Source: Microthrixaceae bacterium
GTDB lineage: Bacteria; Actinomycetota; Acidimicrobiia; Acidimicrobiales; Poriferisodalaceae
Direction of reading: 5' to 3'
Assembly (NCBI GenBank): GCA_011523825.1
Contig: WTFX01000009.1
Coordinates: 352,420-416,419 of the forward strand
DNA length: 64,000 nucleotides
A program made the position numbers and the translations under genes. How positions within the stretch are numbered: the stretch's first letter is position 1; every line of letters starts with the position of its first letter. The notes under the pieces are model-generated. The model saw nothing but the letters and a program-made list of their open reading frames with translations, had not been told where the DNA came from and did no database searches. This document shows positions 1 to 11,189 of this stretch, in pieces.

Positions 1-1859
<1,859 letters not shown>

Positions 1860-1860
<1 letters not shown>

Positions 1861-1931
1861 TAGGTAAGAAGGAGCAGTCCGGTAGCGGAATGCGGTGCGG
1901 TGTGAGTCGAGACGCGAATCACGCAGAACAT
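1860..1931 (-). CDS. leuL: leuA leader peptide with four consecutive Leu codons
   Basis: A 23-codon ORF starts at ATG 1931, begins MFCVIRVSTH and ends Gly-Leu-Leu-Leu-Leu-Thr-stop. The Leu codons are CTG CTC CTT CTT (1877-1866), two of them CTT, which looks rare in this GC-rich sequence. The stop abuts a strong hairpin, then a terminator, then leuA. This is the architecture of leucine attenuation leaders known for leu operons. No clear ribosome site precedes the ATG, so it may be translated from a leaderless transcript. It lies only 14 nt after the ppk stop codon. Its role is inferred from composition and position. Confidence 0.85.
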
Positions 1932-1945
1932 GCTACCAGTGACGG

Positions 1946-4048
1946 CTAGCGGCGGCGGTCGGCGTGGAGGGTGAGCATCAGCTGGTGGAGATCGGTGCCG
2001 CAGTGCTTGGTCCACTCGCCGTCGCTGCCGAGCTCCCAGCGAGCGATGCCGTCGTCGAGGTACATGTCGGTGAGCTCGCTGAGCTCGCTCACGAGCGCGG
2101 GCGCCTCCACGGGTGCCAGCGCCTCGACGCGGTAGCGCAGGTTGCGCGGCATGGCGTCGGCTGAGCCCAGCAAAATCGTGTAGCCCCGCTCGCGATTGCC
2201 GAACCGGTACACGCGGCTGTGCTCTAGGAAGCGACCCACGATGCTGCGCACCGAGATGTTCTCGCTCATGCCCTCGACGCCCGGGACCAGGCAGCAGATG
2301 CCGCGCACGACGAGGTCGATGCGGCAGCCCTGCTGTGATGCCTCGTAGAGGGCGTCGATCACCTCGCTGTCGACGATGGCGTTCATCTTCATGAAGATGT
2401 GGCCGTCGGGCTCAGCGGCCTCGGCTGCTATGTGCTTGACCAACGACTGGCTGAGGCTGTGCGGCGCGACTGCGAGCTTGCGGTAGTCGGTCTTGCGGCT
2501 GTAGCCGGTGAGCGAGTTGAACAATGCGGCCACGTCGGCTGCAAAGTCCCTGTCCGCGGTGAGCAGCCCGAAATCCTCGTAGATGCGGGCCGTGTCGGCG
2601 TTGAAGTTGCCGGTGCCCACAAAGCAGTAGTGCGCGATGCCTCGGGACTCACGCCGCACCACCATGGCCAGCTTGCAGTGGGTCTTCAGACCCACGACGC
2701 CGTAGGCAACATGCACGCCTGCGCGCTCAAGCAGCCGCGCCCATTCGATGTTGGCGTGCTCGTCGAAGCGCGCTTTCAGCTCGACCACGACAACCACCTG
2801 CTTGCCGCGCTCCGCAGCCCGGATGAGCGAGTTGACGAGGCGAGTCCGCTCCGAGGTCCGGTACATGGTCAGCTTGATGGCGAGCACATCCGGGTCGTCT
2901 GCAGCTTGGCGGATGAACGCGTCGAGACTCGTAGTGAACGACTCGTACGGCAGATGCACCAGGACGTCCTGGCGCTTGAGGACATCGAAGAAGTCGACGC
3001 CGGTCTCAGACTCCTCTGCGGCTTCCCGCCGTGAGGCGGTACCGCTGGCGAGCAACGCACTGGCTTTGGACGCGGCGCGCAGCGGCAGCGGCGTTCGTGG
3101 GCTGTGGGGCGGCGTCTTGAGATCGTCGCGGTCGATGTCGTACAGCTCGAACAGGTCTGACAGGCCGAGCAGCCCCTTCGAGGCATAGACGTCGTCCTGG
3201 GTCAGCTTCAGCTCGCGGGCCAGCATGTCCAGTGCGTCGTCGCCCAGATCGGGCGCGGCCTCGAGTCGCACGGCGCCGCCGAAGCGCCGCTGGCGCAGCT
3301 CGAGCTCCATGTGCTTGAGCAGGTCGTCGGTCTCGGTGTCGTCGATGTCGAGATCGGCGTCGCGAGTGACCCGGAATGTGCTGTGGCTCAGCAGCTTCAC
3401 TCCCGGGAACAGATCGCCGAGGTGCCCGGCGATGACCGATTCCAGCGTGATGAAGCGGTTCTCATCGGGCAGGGCCAGAAAGCGTGGCAGGATCGGCGGC
3501 ACCTTCACCCGGGCGAACGACGGCCCGCTGCGCGAGTGCTCGACGAATACGGCGAGGTTCAGCGACAGGTCCGAGATATAGGGAAAGGGGTGAGCCGGAT
3601 CTACGGCCAGGGGGGTGAGCACCGGGAACACCTGCTCGCTGAAGAGCTCGGCTATCCATGCTCGACCGGCGGCATCGAGATCGTCGGGTTCGACGAAGGA
3701 AATGCCTTCGGCGGCGAGCGCCGGCCGCAGCTCGTCTTCGAACAGCGACGAAGCGTCCTGGAGTTGATCGGCGGCGGCTGTCCGGATTCCATTGAGCTGC
3801 GCCCGCGGGGTGAGGCCGTCCGCTCCGGCCTGGCGCACCCCGGCTTCGATGGAATCGAGGACCGTGGGCACCCGCACCTGGAAGAACTCGTCGAGATTCG
3901 ATGCATGGATGGCCACGAACCTGATGCGCTCGAGCAGCGGCAGCTCTCGATCATGCGCGAGTGCCAGGACGCGATGGTTGAAGTCCAGCCAAGACAGCTC
4001 TCGATTGAGGTAGCGCTTGGGTGATCGGGCGCCGTTGGCGGCGGACAT
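1946..4048 (-). CDS. ppk: polyphosphate kinase 1
   Basis: Reversible transfer of the ATP gamma-phosphate onto polyphosphate chains, through a phosphohistidine intermediate. From ATG 4048 the product is 700 residues, normal for PPK1. It opens with the conserved N-domain string YLNRELSWLDFN and continues with NLDEFFQVRVP, YESFTTSLDAFIRQAADDPDV-type catalytic segments (quoted in part) and the H-containing LKTHCKLAMVVRRE region of the first phospholipase-D-like domain. An upstream ATG at 4165 would add 39 residues of poor family character (rich in Arg/Cys), so the internal ATG, directly before the conserved region, is preferred. Gene order ppk-leuL-leuA is same-strand; ppk readthrough could reach the leu leader. 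Confidence 0.93.
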   Translation of the reverse strand: MSAANGARSPKRYLNRELSWLDFNHRVLALAHDRELPLLERIRFVAIHASNLDEFFQVRVPTVLDSIEAGVRQAGADGLTPRAQLNGIRTAAADQLQDASSLFEDELRPALAAEGISFVEPDDLDAAGRAWIAELFSEQVFPVLTPLAVDPAHPFPYISDLSLNLAVFVEHSRSGPSFARVKVPPILPRFLALPDENRFITLESVIAGHLGDLFPGVKLLSHSTFRVTRDADLDIDDTETDDLLKHMELELRQRRFGGAVRLEAAPDLGDDALDMLARELKLTQDDVYASKGLLGLSDLFELYDIDRDDLKTPPHSPRTPLPLRAASKASALLASGTASRREAAEESETGVDFFDVLKRQDVLVHLPYESFTTSLDAFIRQAADDPDVLAIKLTMYRTSERTRLVNSLIRAAERGKQVVVVVELKARFDEHANIEWARLLERAGVHVAYGVVGLKTHCKLAMVVRRESRGIAHYCFVGTGNFNADTARIYEDFGLLTADRDFAADVAALFNSLTGYSRKTDYRKLAVAPHSLSQSLVKHIAAEAAEPDGHIFMKMNAIVDSEVIDALYEASQQGCRIDLVVRGICCLVPGVEGMSENISVRSIVGRFLEHSRVYRFGNRERGYTILLGSADAMPRNLRYRVEALAPVEAPALVSELSELTDMYLDDGIARWELGSDGEWTKHCGTDLHQLMLTLHADRRR

Positions 4049-4130
4049 GGTGGCTCGAGCCCCTGTGCGGTCAATGCAAGGCACCGCGGGGCGAAGCACC
4101 CTGCGCCCGTGAGAGTACGCAATCGGCGCC

Positions 4131-4166
4131 GTTGTCCACAAGTGGCGGAGCAGTCCTGTGGACAAC
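4131..4166. promoter_or_regulatory. inverted pair of DnaA-box-like sequences / hairpin
   Basis: GTTGTCCACA (4131-4140) and TGTGGACAAC (4157-4166) form a perfect 10-bp inverted repeat separated by 16 nt, between the thiolase stop and the ppk start. Each arm contains TTGTCCACA, the DnaA-box consensus of high-GC actinomycetes. It could be a DnaA binding site affecting ppk, or a thiolase terminator hairpin; no U-tract follows the stem on the minus strand. Confidence 0.5.
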
Positions 4167-4184
4167 CGCCGGAACGGCCGGAAG

Positions 4185-5663
4185 TCAGGCTGGCGCGAAC
4201 TCGAAGGTGTCGCTGATGATCACATCGGTGCCGATGAACTCGGTCTGCGTCATCTCGTCCATGAGCGATGGGTCGGCGCTGCGGACCCACTGCCGTCCAT
4301 TCGGCGTTCGCACCGCTGCCAAGGCCACTTCGGCAGCCTCCCGGCCGTGCATGACGGTGTAGGCCTCAACGGTGGCGTCGCCGGTGTAATCGCTATCGAG
4401 ATCGACGGAGGGGAACCGGTCGATCTCGTCTTGGCAGTTCTGGTGGCGGAACCCGCCCTCCGGCGGCGTCGTGGAGTAGATGCCGAAAGCGTGCTTGGTG
4501 AGATAGCCGCCATTCGCCGAGCACAGCCCGACGCTGCCGGGTTCCTCCCGGAGCTTGCCCGCCATCGTGGCAATCGAATGGCCGACGTAGTTGTTGAGCG
4601 GGCCGCCGGCGAAGGTGAGGCCGCCGGTGAGTGTGAGGTCGCGGTCGAGGCCCAGGCCCAACTCGGTGGCCGAGATCTGCACAGCCGACGGGAAGCAGGA
4701 GTACAGATCGACGTAGTCGATGTCGTCGACGCCGACGCCGGCCAGCTCCATGACCCGGCGCCCGGCCACACGGATGGCAGGTGAGCTGTGCAGATCGCCT
4801 CGATTGGACACGTAGTCGGTGTCGCGCCCGTCGGTGCCGGCATGCGGGAACAGCCAACGATCACGCGGGACACCCGCCGAGGCAGCGGTATCGGCCGAGC
4901 ACACGATCAGCGCTGCAGCGAGGTCAAGATCCCAGTTGGAGTTCATGCACTTCGTGTAGGGAAAGCCGATGAACCGGTTCGACGGGCTGGGTTCGCGGAT
5001 CTCGTCTGCCGTCATCGGCGTGCGGACCCATGCGTACGGGTTGGCGACCGCGGCCCGGTTGAACTTCTCCCACATCGTCGCGACGCGGTCGCGATGCTGG
5101 TCGTGGGTCTCGCCGCGTGAGGCCCTGAAGGCCGACTCGAACACCGGGTACAGGTTGATGGGGTCACGCAAGCCCCGTTCGACCTCGACCTTGTTGTTCA
5201 TCACGACGTCGACGCCCAGCATCTCATCGGGCACCTTGTCGGTCTGGGAGGTGTAGGGGATGCGTTGATCGGCGCGGCGCGCGCGCCGGCGACTCCAGAT
5301 CCCCTCAGCTCCTGCGATCAGCACGACGTCGGCTTCACCGGCCGCGATGCGGTTGCACGCCATGTTCACCAGCGACTGCGGGACGTTGCCCCCGTCAGTG
5401 GACAGCCCGGTCCTGCCGGTGGCCCCGAAGCGTTCGTTGAGCAGAGCGGCCGGGTCGGAATAGGGCCAGGCGCCCTTCACGACCCATGTGTGCGTGGCGC
5501 GGCTCAGCAGGCTCGGCGCCTCTGCGTCCTGCGCGGCCGCGGCCAGGGCCTCGGCCATCATGGCGACTGGTTCGAGCGCCTCGACAGGAACTTCAGGGCG
5601 CTGCTTGAACTGTCCTGCGCCGACGAGGACCGGGGTGCGAGGATCGATCTGGCTGTCTGTCAT
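4185..5663 (-). CDS. thiolase-fold acetyl-CoA acetyltransferase-like protein
   Basis: A 492-residue thiolase-superfamily protein of the group annotated as acetyl-CoA acetyltransferase (SCP-x/thiolase-like). It begins DPRTPVLVGAGQFKQR near residue 7, has a GGNVPQSLVN segment where classical thiolases carry the nucleophilic Cys, and a C-terminal GLCSANGGYLTKHA that matches the second active-site Cys region. Classical degradative thiolases have CxS near residue 90. Its absence is a feature of this subgroup, so the exact acyl-CoA reaction is uncertain (C-C cleavage or sterol/fatty acyl processing are possibilities). ATG 5663 is chosen because upstream codons are Arg/Pro-rich and unlike the family. 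It is transcribed divergently from the J-domain gene. Confidence 0.85.
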   Translation of the reverse strand: MTDSQIDPRTPVLVGAGQFKQRPEVPVEALEPVAMMAEALAAAAQDAEAPSLLSRATHTWVVKGAWPYSDPAALLNERFGATGRTGLSTDGGNVPQSLVNMACNRIAAGEADVVLIAGAEGIWSRRRARRADQRIPYTSQTDKVPDEMLGVDVVMNNKVEVERGLRDPINLYPVFESAFRASRGETHDQHRDRVATMWEKFNRAAVANPYAWVRTPMTADEIREPSPSNRFIGFPYTKCMNSNWDLDLAAALIVCSADTAASAGVPRDRWLFPHAGTDGRDTDYVSNRGDLHSSPAIRVAGRRVMELAGVGVDDIDYVDLYSCFPSAVQISATELGLGLDRDLTLTGGLTFAGGPLNNYVGHSIATMAGKLREEPGSVGLCSANGGYLTKHAFGIYSTTPPEGGFRHQNCQDEIDRFPSVDLDSDYTGDATVEAYTVMHGREAAEVALAAVRTPNGRQWVRSADPSLMDEMTQTEFIGTDVIISDTFEFAPA

Positions 5664-5821
5664 GGCGATGCGGCCTCGTGGTCGGGAACTGCGGGGTGAA
5701 CGGGACGCGACGTTAGCGAACGGCGTTCTGGCAGGGCCGGGCTGGGTGTCCCGGTCACCGATGCGGCGCAGCGGCGTTGCGCTTGACGGGCGGCAGTAGC
5801 GTCGCGGGCGGGAGGCCGCCG

Positions 5822-6556
5822 GTGGCCAAGTTGCCCGATCACTACGCAGCGCTTGGTGTACGCCCCGACGCGGATGCGGCAGAGATCCGTCGCGCATGGA
5901 TCCGGGCGGCCCGTGCCAATCACCCCGACCAGCGCGGCGACGTCAACCAGGAGCAGACGGAGCGCTCGGATCGGCGCATGCGGGCCGTGAACGAGGCGTG
6001 GCGGGTGCTGGGGCGAGCGGAGTCGCGCCGTTCCTACGACGAGGAGCGTGCGGCCGCGGCGCCGCGGCCGCCCGAGCCCTCGCCGCCTGCAGGCACGGCC
6101 CGTCCGGCAGCAGGCGCAGGCACCAGTCAGGGCGGGCCCGATGACCCCTGGTTCGACGACGGCGCCACCACTGTTGAGCCCGGCGGTCCGGGCGGCTTCG
6201 TGGTCAGCCACCGCAGCGCGGCACTGGTGGTGCGGGTGCTGCCATGGCTGGCGATCGCCGTCGTCGGCGTGGTGATCTTCGTGGCCAGCGCCTATATGAC
6301 CGCCAGCGACAACGTCGATCAATCCAGGGTTGCGGCGCTCGAAGTGGGCGAGTGCTTCTGGTCTGCTCCCGACGGCACGCTGGCGACGGTCGCGTGCGAC
6401 TGGCCGCAGACCGACGGTGTGCTCGACCAGATCATCACCATGTCACCCGGAGACCGGTGCCGGCATCCCGATGCGGTGATCCATCCGTCGCCAATAGCCG
6501 GCCGCCGGCTGTGCCTCGTGCCGGTCGATCGCTGGGAGCCGCCCGCCGGGCAGTAG
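5822..6556 (+). CDS. membrane-anchored J-domain (DnaJ-like) protein
   Basis: The 244-residue product has an N-terminal J domain (about residues 4-70) with the diagnostic NHPDQR motif that stimulates Hsp70 ATPase. A Pro/Ala/Gly-rich linker follows, then one transmembrane helix (VLPWLAIAVVGVVIFVASAY, about residues 140-160), and an outside domain of about 85 residues with four Cys (CFW, ACDW, DRCRH, RLCLV) that could form disulfides. GTG 5822 is preferred over an upstream TTG because a GGGAGG ribosome site lies 6 nt before it. The topology, cytoplasmic J domain plus secreted Cys domain, suggests coupling of DnaK to an envelope process; the partner is unknown. Confidence 0.85.
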   Translation: MAKLPDHYAALGVRPDADAAEIRRAWIRAARANHPDQRGDVNQEQTERSDRRMRAVNEAWRVLGRAESRRSYDEERAAAAPRPPEPSPPAGTARPAAGAGTSQGGPDDPWFDDGATTVEPGGPGGFVVSHRSAALVVRVLPWLAIAVVGVVIFVASAYMTASDNVDQSRVAALEVGECFWSAPDGTLATVACDWPQTDGVLDQIITMSPGDRCRHPDAVIHPSPIAGRRLCLVPVDRWEPPAGQ

Positions 6557-6562
6557 CAGCTG

Positions 6563-7408
6563 TCAGCTGTGCTGGGTGAGCATGAGACGCACGCCCAGGT
6601 TGTGCTCTGGCGGCACGATGAACATCGCGTCCTGCTGCTCGCCCGCGCCGCACACGCCCACGCGCTGCGCGCCGGGGACGAGGCCGGGGTCGTCGAGCTG
6701 GAAGTGCAAGAGCTGCAGGCGGCCGGGCCGGTTGCCCATCCAGTGAGCCAGATTGGCTTCGGCCGGCTGGATGAGCTTCAGGTTCCACGGTCCCGAGCAC
6801 AGATCCACACCGGCCCCGACGTTGGGATCCTTCCACTCGTCGGTCTGCTCCATGCCGAGGGGTCCGCTGAACAGCGCGGCGGCAGCCTGTACATCGCCCA
6901 CCAGGTGGACCACCGTCGCCAGCGATGTGGATCGCTCGTGGCGGGTCGGCGGCAGCGGTGGCGCGTCGTCCCAGCCCCCGCCGCCGTCCCACGCGATCTG
7001 GATGACGATGCCCCAGCTCTGCTTGGGGTGCAGGAACGCCTCTTTCCACATGGGATTCGACTCGTTGACGCCGATCACCTCGTAGCCGGCGGCGCGCAGC
7101 GCACCGATGGTTTCGTCGAAGTCCGGGGTCTTGAACGTGAAGTGGTGCGGCCCCGGGCCGTTGCGGGCCAGGAAGCGGTGGAGGAAGTCGCTGCCCGGGT
7201 GCTCGATCGGTTCGAGTATCTCGACTCTGGCCCCGCCGTCGAAGGAGACCTGACAGAAGTAGAAGTCGTCGCCGGCTTGGGACGCCGGGTCGTTGTCGGG
7301 TCCGCCGATCCAGCGACCGCCCAGGTCGCGGCTGTAGCGGATCACGTTGTCCCAGGCGCGTTCGCTGACCACAGCGACGTGATCCATGACGAGCTTGTCC
7401 GTCGGCAT
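6563..7408 (-). CDS. VOC-superfamily (glyoxalase/extradiol dioxygenase fold) protein
   Basis: A 281-residue protein with two vicinal-oxygen-chelate halves: one starts MDHVAVV near residue 8, with GPGPHHFTFKTPDFDE around residue 95, and the second starts near residue 165 (LATVVHLVGDVQAAA). Family members use His/Glu pairs to hold a metal for epimerase, lyase or ring-cleaving chemistry. The substrate is not evident. ATG 7408 is chosen because the family motif begins straight after it. The gene is convergent with the J-domain gene, with only 6 nt between stops, and sits 76 nt after the sulfatase start on the same strand, so it is probably co-transcribed with the sulfatase, SDR and LLM genes upstream or has its own start. 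Confidence 0.8.
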   Translation of the reverse strand: MPTDKLVMDHVAVVSERAWDNVIRYSRDLGGRWIGGPDNDPASQAGDDFYFCQVSFDGGARVEILEPIEHPGSDFLHRFLARNGPGPHHFTFKTPDFDETIGALRAAGYEVIGVNESNPMWKEAFLHPKQSWGIVIQIAWDGGGGWDDAPPLPPTRHERSTSLATVVHLVGDVQAAAALFSGPLGMEQTDEWKDPNVGAGVDLCSGPWNLKLIQPAEANLAHWMGNRPGRLQLLHFQLDDPGLVPGAQRVGVCGAGEQQDAMFIVPPEHNLGVRLMLTQHS

Positions 7409-7484
7409 AGCGCCGCAGGCTATGGGGGCGATTGGGCGCGTGGGCACGCCGTGCGGACCGGACCGCCGAGGGGCCGTGCCGGGG

Positions 7485-9119
7485 CTACCAGGACAGGCTG
7501 CCGGAGTCGGCGCGTGAGGGGGCGCGCGTGGCCCCGTTGACGGCCATCGGCATGCCGCGGGCAAGGTCGTCGGCTTCCATCATCGCCTCGACGAGGCGTT
7601 CGTACATCTCAGCGCGGCGGGCTAGGTCGCTGCGTCCGAGCGGGGCGACCTCGTCGGGGTCAGCCACAGTGTCGAACAGCTGCTCCTCGCCACTGCTGTG
7701 ACGCGTGAGGCGCATGTCGGCGGTCACCAGCGAGCGGGTCTTCGCCGGCAGCCGAACGTTGGTGACCAGCGCGCCAGGGAAGTCGTCCTCGATGAGCACC
7801 TCCTCGCGCACTGCGGCCGACGCATCATCGAGCACCGGCGCCAAGCTGCGTCCGCTCATGCCCTCGAAGGGCGTCACGTCGGCCAGGTCCATCAGCGTCG
7901 GCCCCAGGTCGATACTGCCCGCCAGCGACCGGGTGCGACCTGGCTCGCGCCGCGGATCAACGATCACCATCGGCACGGCCAGCGTGCCGCGGTAGTGCAT
8001 GTAGCCCTTCAGCATCAGGCCGTGATCGCCCATCATGTCGCCGTGATCGGCGGTGAACACGATGATCGTGTTGTCGGTCTGGCCCAGCCGTTCGAGCGCT
8101 GCGAGCATCCTGCCGACACGGTCGTCGATCAGCTCGATCATGCCGTAGGTGGCAGCTATCGCCTCGCGCAGCAGGTCGTGGTCGCCCGCCACGCCGCACG
8201 GCGTCACCCAGTGGCGCTGGTCGCGGGGGTGGATTTTGTGGATGGCCTGCAAGTAGCGCGGGGCCTGATCCATCGGGTCGTCGACTGATGCGGGCAGCTC
8301 CATGTCTTCGGGCCGGTGCCGTCCGAACCACTCGCCGGGCGGGGACATCGGGTGGTGCGGGTCGGGGAATGAGGCCCAGGCCAGCCACGGCTTGCCCGCG
8401 CTCACGGCGTCGGTGATGAAGGCGATGGTGCTGTCGGCCACGAACGAGCTGGAGTGCAACTCGGGGTCGTAGGGCGGCTCGTAGATCTGCCACCAGCGAT
8501 CCGACCTGCGCCGGAACGGCGAATCGGCGGTCAGCGGCGTGTACAGGTCTTCCATGCGTCCGCCGCGGTCCAGCGCCCACAGCAGGTGATGCCCGCTGGC
8601 GCGGGCGCCGTGGTCGATCGCGAGCTTGACATGGGAGAATCCGTAGAAGCTGTCGGGGAACTCGGGAGCGCCGGACAGGTACCGATCGGCGTCTTCGAGG
8701 GTGTCCCAGCCCTTCGGCCAGTACTCGTCGACCGGTCCGCCTGCCAGATCAGACGGGATCACTGCATTGCGGGACATGCCGTGCTGCAGATGCGACTTGC
8801 CGATGAGCGCTGTGCGGTAGCCCGCATTCTGGAACTGGCGGACGTGGGTGTTGGCGCCGGGCTCCAGCGACCGGTCGTTGAAGACCACGCCGTGAGCGCT
8901 GGGCATGCGACCGGTCATGATCGTGGAACGGTTGGGCATGCAGACCGGGTTGGCCACCCAGGCGTTGTCGAACACCATGCCTCGCGCCGCCAGCGAATCG
9001 AGGTACGGCGTGCGGATGATGTCGTTGCCGGCAAACCCGGCATGATCCGCGCGCTGCTGGTCGGTGATGATGAACAGCACGTTCGGCTGTGGCGGAGCGC
9101 CGTTGGCGGCAGCGGTCAT
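7485..9119 (-). CDS. sulfatase (alkaline-phosphatase superfamily, type I)
   Basis: Hydrolyses sulfate esters by a formylglycine residue. The 544-residue product begins QPNVLFIITDQQRADH with the metal-binding Asp, and carries C60-M-P-N-R64-S, a C-x-P-x-R site for conversion of Cys60 to formylglycine. Further metal motifs are FTADHGDMMGDHG near residue 355. No signal peptide is visible, so it is probably cytoplasmic and acts on imported or intracellular sulfated metabolites. No formylglycine-generating enzyme gene lies in the window. Phosphonate monoester hydrolases of the same fold are the main alternative. It is upstream of the VOC gene and downstream of the SDR on the same strand. Confidence 0.88.
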   Translation of the reverse strand: MTAAANGAPPQPNVLFIITDQQRADHAGFAGNDIIRTPYLDSLAARGMVFDNAWVANPVCMPNRSTIMTGRMPSAHGVVFNDRSLEPGANTHVRQFQNAGYRTALIGKSHLQHGMSRNAVIPSDLAGGPVDEYWPKGWDTLEDADRYLSGAPEFPDSFYGFSHVKLAIDHGARASGHHLLWALDRGGRMEDLYTPLTADSPFRRRSDRWWQIYEPPYDPELHSSSFVADSTIAFITDAVSAGKPWLAWASFPDPHHPMSPPGEWFGRHRPEDMELPASVDDPMDQAPRYLQAIHKIHPRDQRHWVTPCGVAGDHDLLREAIAATYGMIELIDDRVGRMLAALERLGQTDNTIIVFTADHGDMMGDHGLMLKGYMHYRGTLAVPMVIVDPRREPGRTRSLAGSIDLGPTLMDLADVTPFEGMSGRSLAPVLDDASAAVREEVLIEDDFPGALVTNVRLPAKTRSLVTADMRLTRHSSGEEQLFDTVADPDEVAPLGRSDLARRAEMYERLVEAMMEADDLARGMPMAVNGATRAPSRADSGSLSW

Positions 9120-9174
9120 GGCGATCTCCCGTCGATGGTTTGGAGGTGAGGCAGCTGGGACCGTGCGGGGCGGC

Positions 9175-9933
9175 TCAGCCGAAGTTCATGGCGGCGGGGT
9201 TGCCGCCGTCGACCACCACGGTCTGGCCGGTGATGGATTCGGCCTGGCACAGCATCACGGTGGCGTTGGCGATGTCGATCGGGCTGCCCACCTGGCCGAG
9301 TAGTGCCCCCCGTCGGGCGCCCTCGGAGATCTCGTCGGGCAGGCGTGCCGCCATGCGGGTGCCTTCAACCAGGCCCGGCGCCACGCAGTTGACGGTGACT
9401 GCCGGGGACATCGCCACCGCGAGGCAGTGGGTGAGGTGGATGAGCGCTGCTTTGGAGCAGCTGTAGGCGATGCTGCTGGAGCCGGGGAACAGCCCGCCGA
9501 CCGAGGCGATGTTCACGACCCGCCCGCCGCCGTCGGCCTGGAGCAGCTCCGCCAGTGCGCGGGTGAGCAGGTACGGCCCTCGCAGGTTGGTCTCCTGCAC
9601 ACGATCCCAGGTGGCCGAGTCCAGCGTCTCGAGGTTGCGGAACGGGATGCCGATGTTCCACGCGGCGTTGTTGACCAGCACGTCGCAGCGACCACCGTCG
9701 ACTATCGCTGCGGCCGCAGCGTCGATTGAGGCCTCGTCGCGTTGATCGAGCTGCAGCACATCGGCAGCACGGCCCGCCGCGCGCACCAGATCGGCACTCG
9801 TATTCGCGCGCTCGAGGTCGCCCACGTAGGTCACGATCACGTCGGCGCCGGCCGCGGCCAGCGCTTCGCATATGGCGCGCCCGATGTCGCCGGAGCCACC
9901 GGTGACAACGGCCAGCTTTCCTGTCAGGTCCAT
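9175..9933 (-). CDS. short-chain dehydrogenase/reductase (SDR)
   Basis: A 252-residue classical SDR. It has the nucleotide motif TGGSGDIG (residues 11-18), NNAAW at 88-92, catalytic Ser144, Tyr157 and Lys161 (YSCSK), and the PGLVEGTRM segment after the beta-6 strand. It oxidises or reduces a secondary alcohol/ketone with NAD(P)(H); the substrate is unknown. A position between sulfatase and LLM genes on one strand (55 and 60 nt gaps) suggests a small catabolic operon in which sulfate ester cleavage yields an alcohol that the SDR then oxidises; this is inference from context. Confidence 0.9.
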   Translation of the reverse strand: MDLTGKLAVVTGGSGDIGRAICEALAAAGADVIVTYVGDLERANTSADLVRAAGRAADVLQLDQRDEASIDAAAAAIVDGGRCDVLVNNAAWNIGIPFRNLETLDSATWDRVQETNLRGPYLLTRALAELLQADGGGRVVNIASVGGLFPGSSSIAYSCSKAALIHLTHCLAVAMSPAVTVNCVAPGLVEGTRMAARLPDEISEGARRGALLGQVGSPIDIANATVMLCQAESITGQTVVVDGGNPAAMNFG

Positions 9934-9993
9934 ATTCGACTGCCTTTCGATCAGCGCCTGGCGCCGGTCAGTGTCGTGGACTGTCGCATCCTC

Positions 9994-11046
9994 TCAGTCG
10001 GCGACCAGTTCGGCCATTGCCGCGAGCAGCGTCGGCGGGCCGGAGAGCTGCAGCACCGTCACCACCGTGTCGTCCCAGCGCCGCAGGTCTGCCGCGATCT
10101 TGTCCATCGGGCCGATGAGCGCGACCTCCTCGACCAGCTCGATCGGGATGGTCCCGGCCGCTTCCTGCTTGTGGCCGGTGAGGTACATGTCCTGCACCTC
10201 GTCCGCGATGTGCTGGTAGCCCATCCGGCAGAAGACGTCGTAGTGGAAGTTGGCGTCTCGGGCGCCCATGCCGCCCATGTACAGCGCCAGCATCGGGCGG
10301 ATCCGGTTCGCGGCGCGCTCGATGTCGTCGTCGGGCACGACGCTCATCGGGCAGACCACCTCGAAATCAGCATCGGCGGGAATGCGACCGTCGTCGCCGA
10401 TCAGCGGCTTGCCTGCAGCAGCGAAGCCGGCGTTCAGCGCGTCGACGTAGAACTGGTTGTCCTTGGGGGCGAAGAACAGCGGCAGCCAGCCCTCGCACAG
10501 CTCGGCAGCGAGCGCCACGTTGCGGGGTCCCTCGGCGCCCAGGTAGATGGGCACATCGGCTCGCAGCGGGTGCACGGTGGACTTGAGCGGCTTGCCGAGG
10601 CCCATGCCGCCCGGGTAGGGCATCTGGTAGTGGTCGCCGCTGAAGCTGACGGGCTTGTCGCGCTCGAGGATGGCCCGGACGATCTCGATGTACTCCCGGG
10701 TGCGGGCCAGCGGGCGGGGATAGGGCTGGCCATACCAGCCCTCGACCACCTGGGGGCCGCTGACGCCGAGGCCGAGGATGAACCGGCCGCCGCTGAGGTG
10801 GTCCATCGTGATCGCCGCCATGCCCACAGCGGCCGGCGTGCGCGCGGAGATCTGGATGATCCCGGTGCCGAGGCCGATGCGTTCGGTGTGGCTGCCCCAC
10901 CACGCCAGCGGCGTCAGGGCGTCCGAGCCGTAGGCCTCAGCGGTCCAGAACGAGTGAAAGCCGAGCTGCTCGGCGAGCTGCAGCGTCTCCAACGCATCCG
11001 GCGGCGGACCAGCCGCCCAGTAACCGACTCCGGTTGCAAGCTTCAT
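9994..11046 (-). CDS. LLM-class (probably F420-dependent) oxidoreductase
   Basis: A 350-residue luciferase-like TIM-barrel protein. It starts [10 protein letters not shown], has [15 protein letters not shown] near residue 40, GLGTGIIQ near 60, and [21 protein letters not shown] near 90, typical of F420-using LLM reductases rather than bacterial luciferase proper. It would transfer hydride between F420 and an alcohol, imine or ketone. ATG 11046 is used because the barrel's first strand begins there; longer upstream reading lacks family similarity. It is divergent from TrpB2 across 143 nt. Confidence 0.87.
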   Translation of the reverse strand: MKLATGVGYWAAGPPPDALETLQLAEQLGFHSFWTAEAYGSDALTPLAWWGSHTERIGLGTGIIQISARTPAAVGMAAITMDHLSGGRFILGLGVSGPQVVEGWYGQPYPRPLARTREYIEIVRAILERDKPVSFSGDHYQMPYPGGMGLGKPLKSTVHPLRADVPIYLGAEGPRNVALAAELCEGWLPLFFAPKDNQFYVDALNAGFAAAGKPLIGDDGRIPADADFEVVCPMSVVPDDDIERAANRIRPMLALYMGGMGARDANFHYDVFCRMGYQHIADEVQDMYLTGHKQEAAGTIPIELVEEVALIGPMDKIAADLRRWDDTVVTVLQLSGPPTLLAAMAELVAD

Positions 11047-11189
11047 GTCACGCCGCCTTGTTGTTCGCGGAAATGTGGGAGTGCCCAGTATGGGCGCTGG
11101 GGGCCAGACGATTCTCAGCTTGCGGGTACAGTCCGCGCGCATGTGGTCGCAGGCCGCACGATTGGCAGGCGGACGGGAAGGAACACGCC

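Noticed and set aside
4131..4166. Replication origin
   Set aside because: Only two DnaA-like boxes, no AT-rich unwinding region and no dnaA, dnaN or gyrB nearby.
4185..5663. Inactivated thiolase (pseudogene) because the N-terminal Cys is missing
   Set aside because: The frame is intact, the length normal, and the GGNxPQxLVN pattern is shared by this thiolase-like subgroup.
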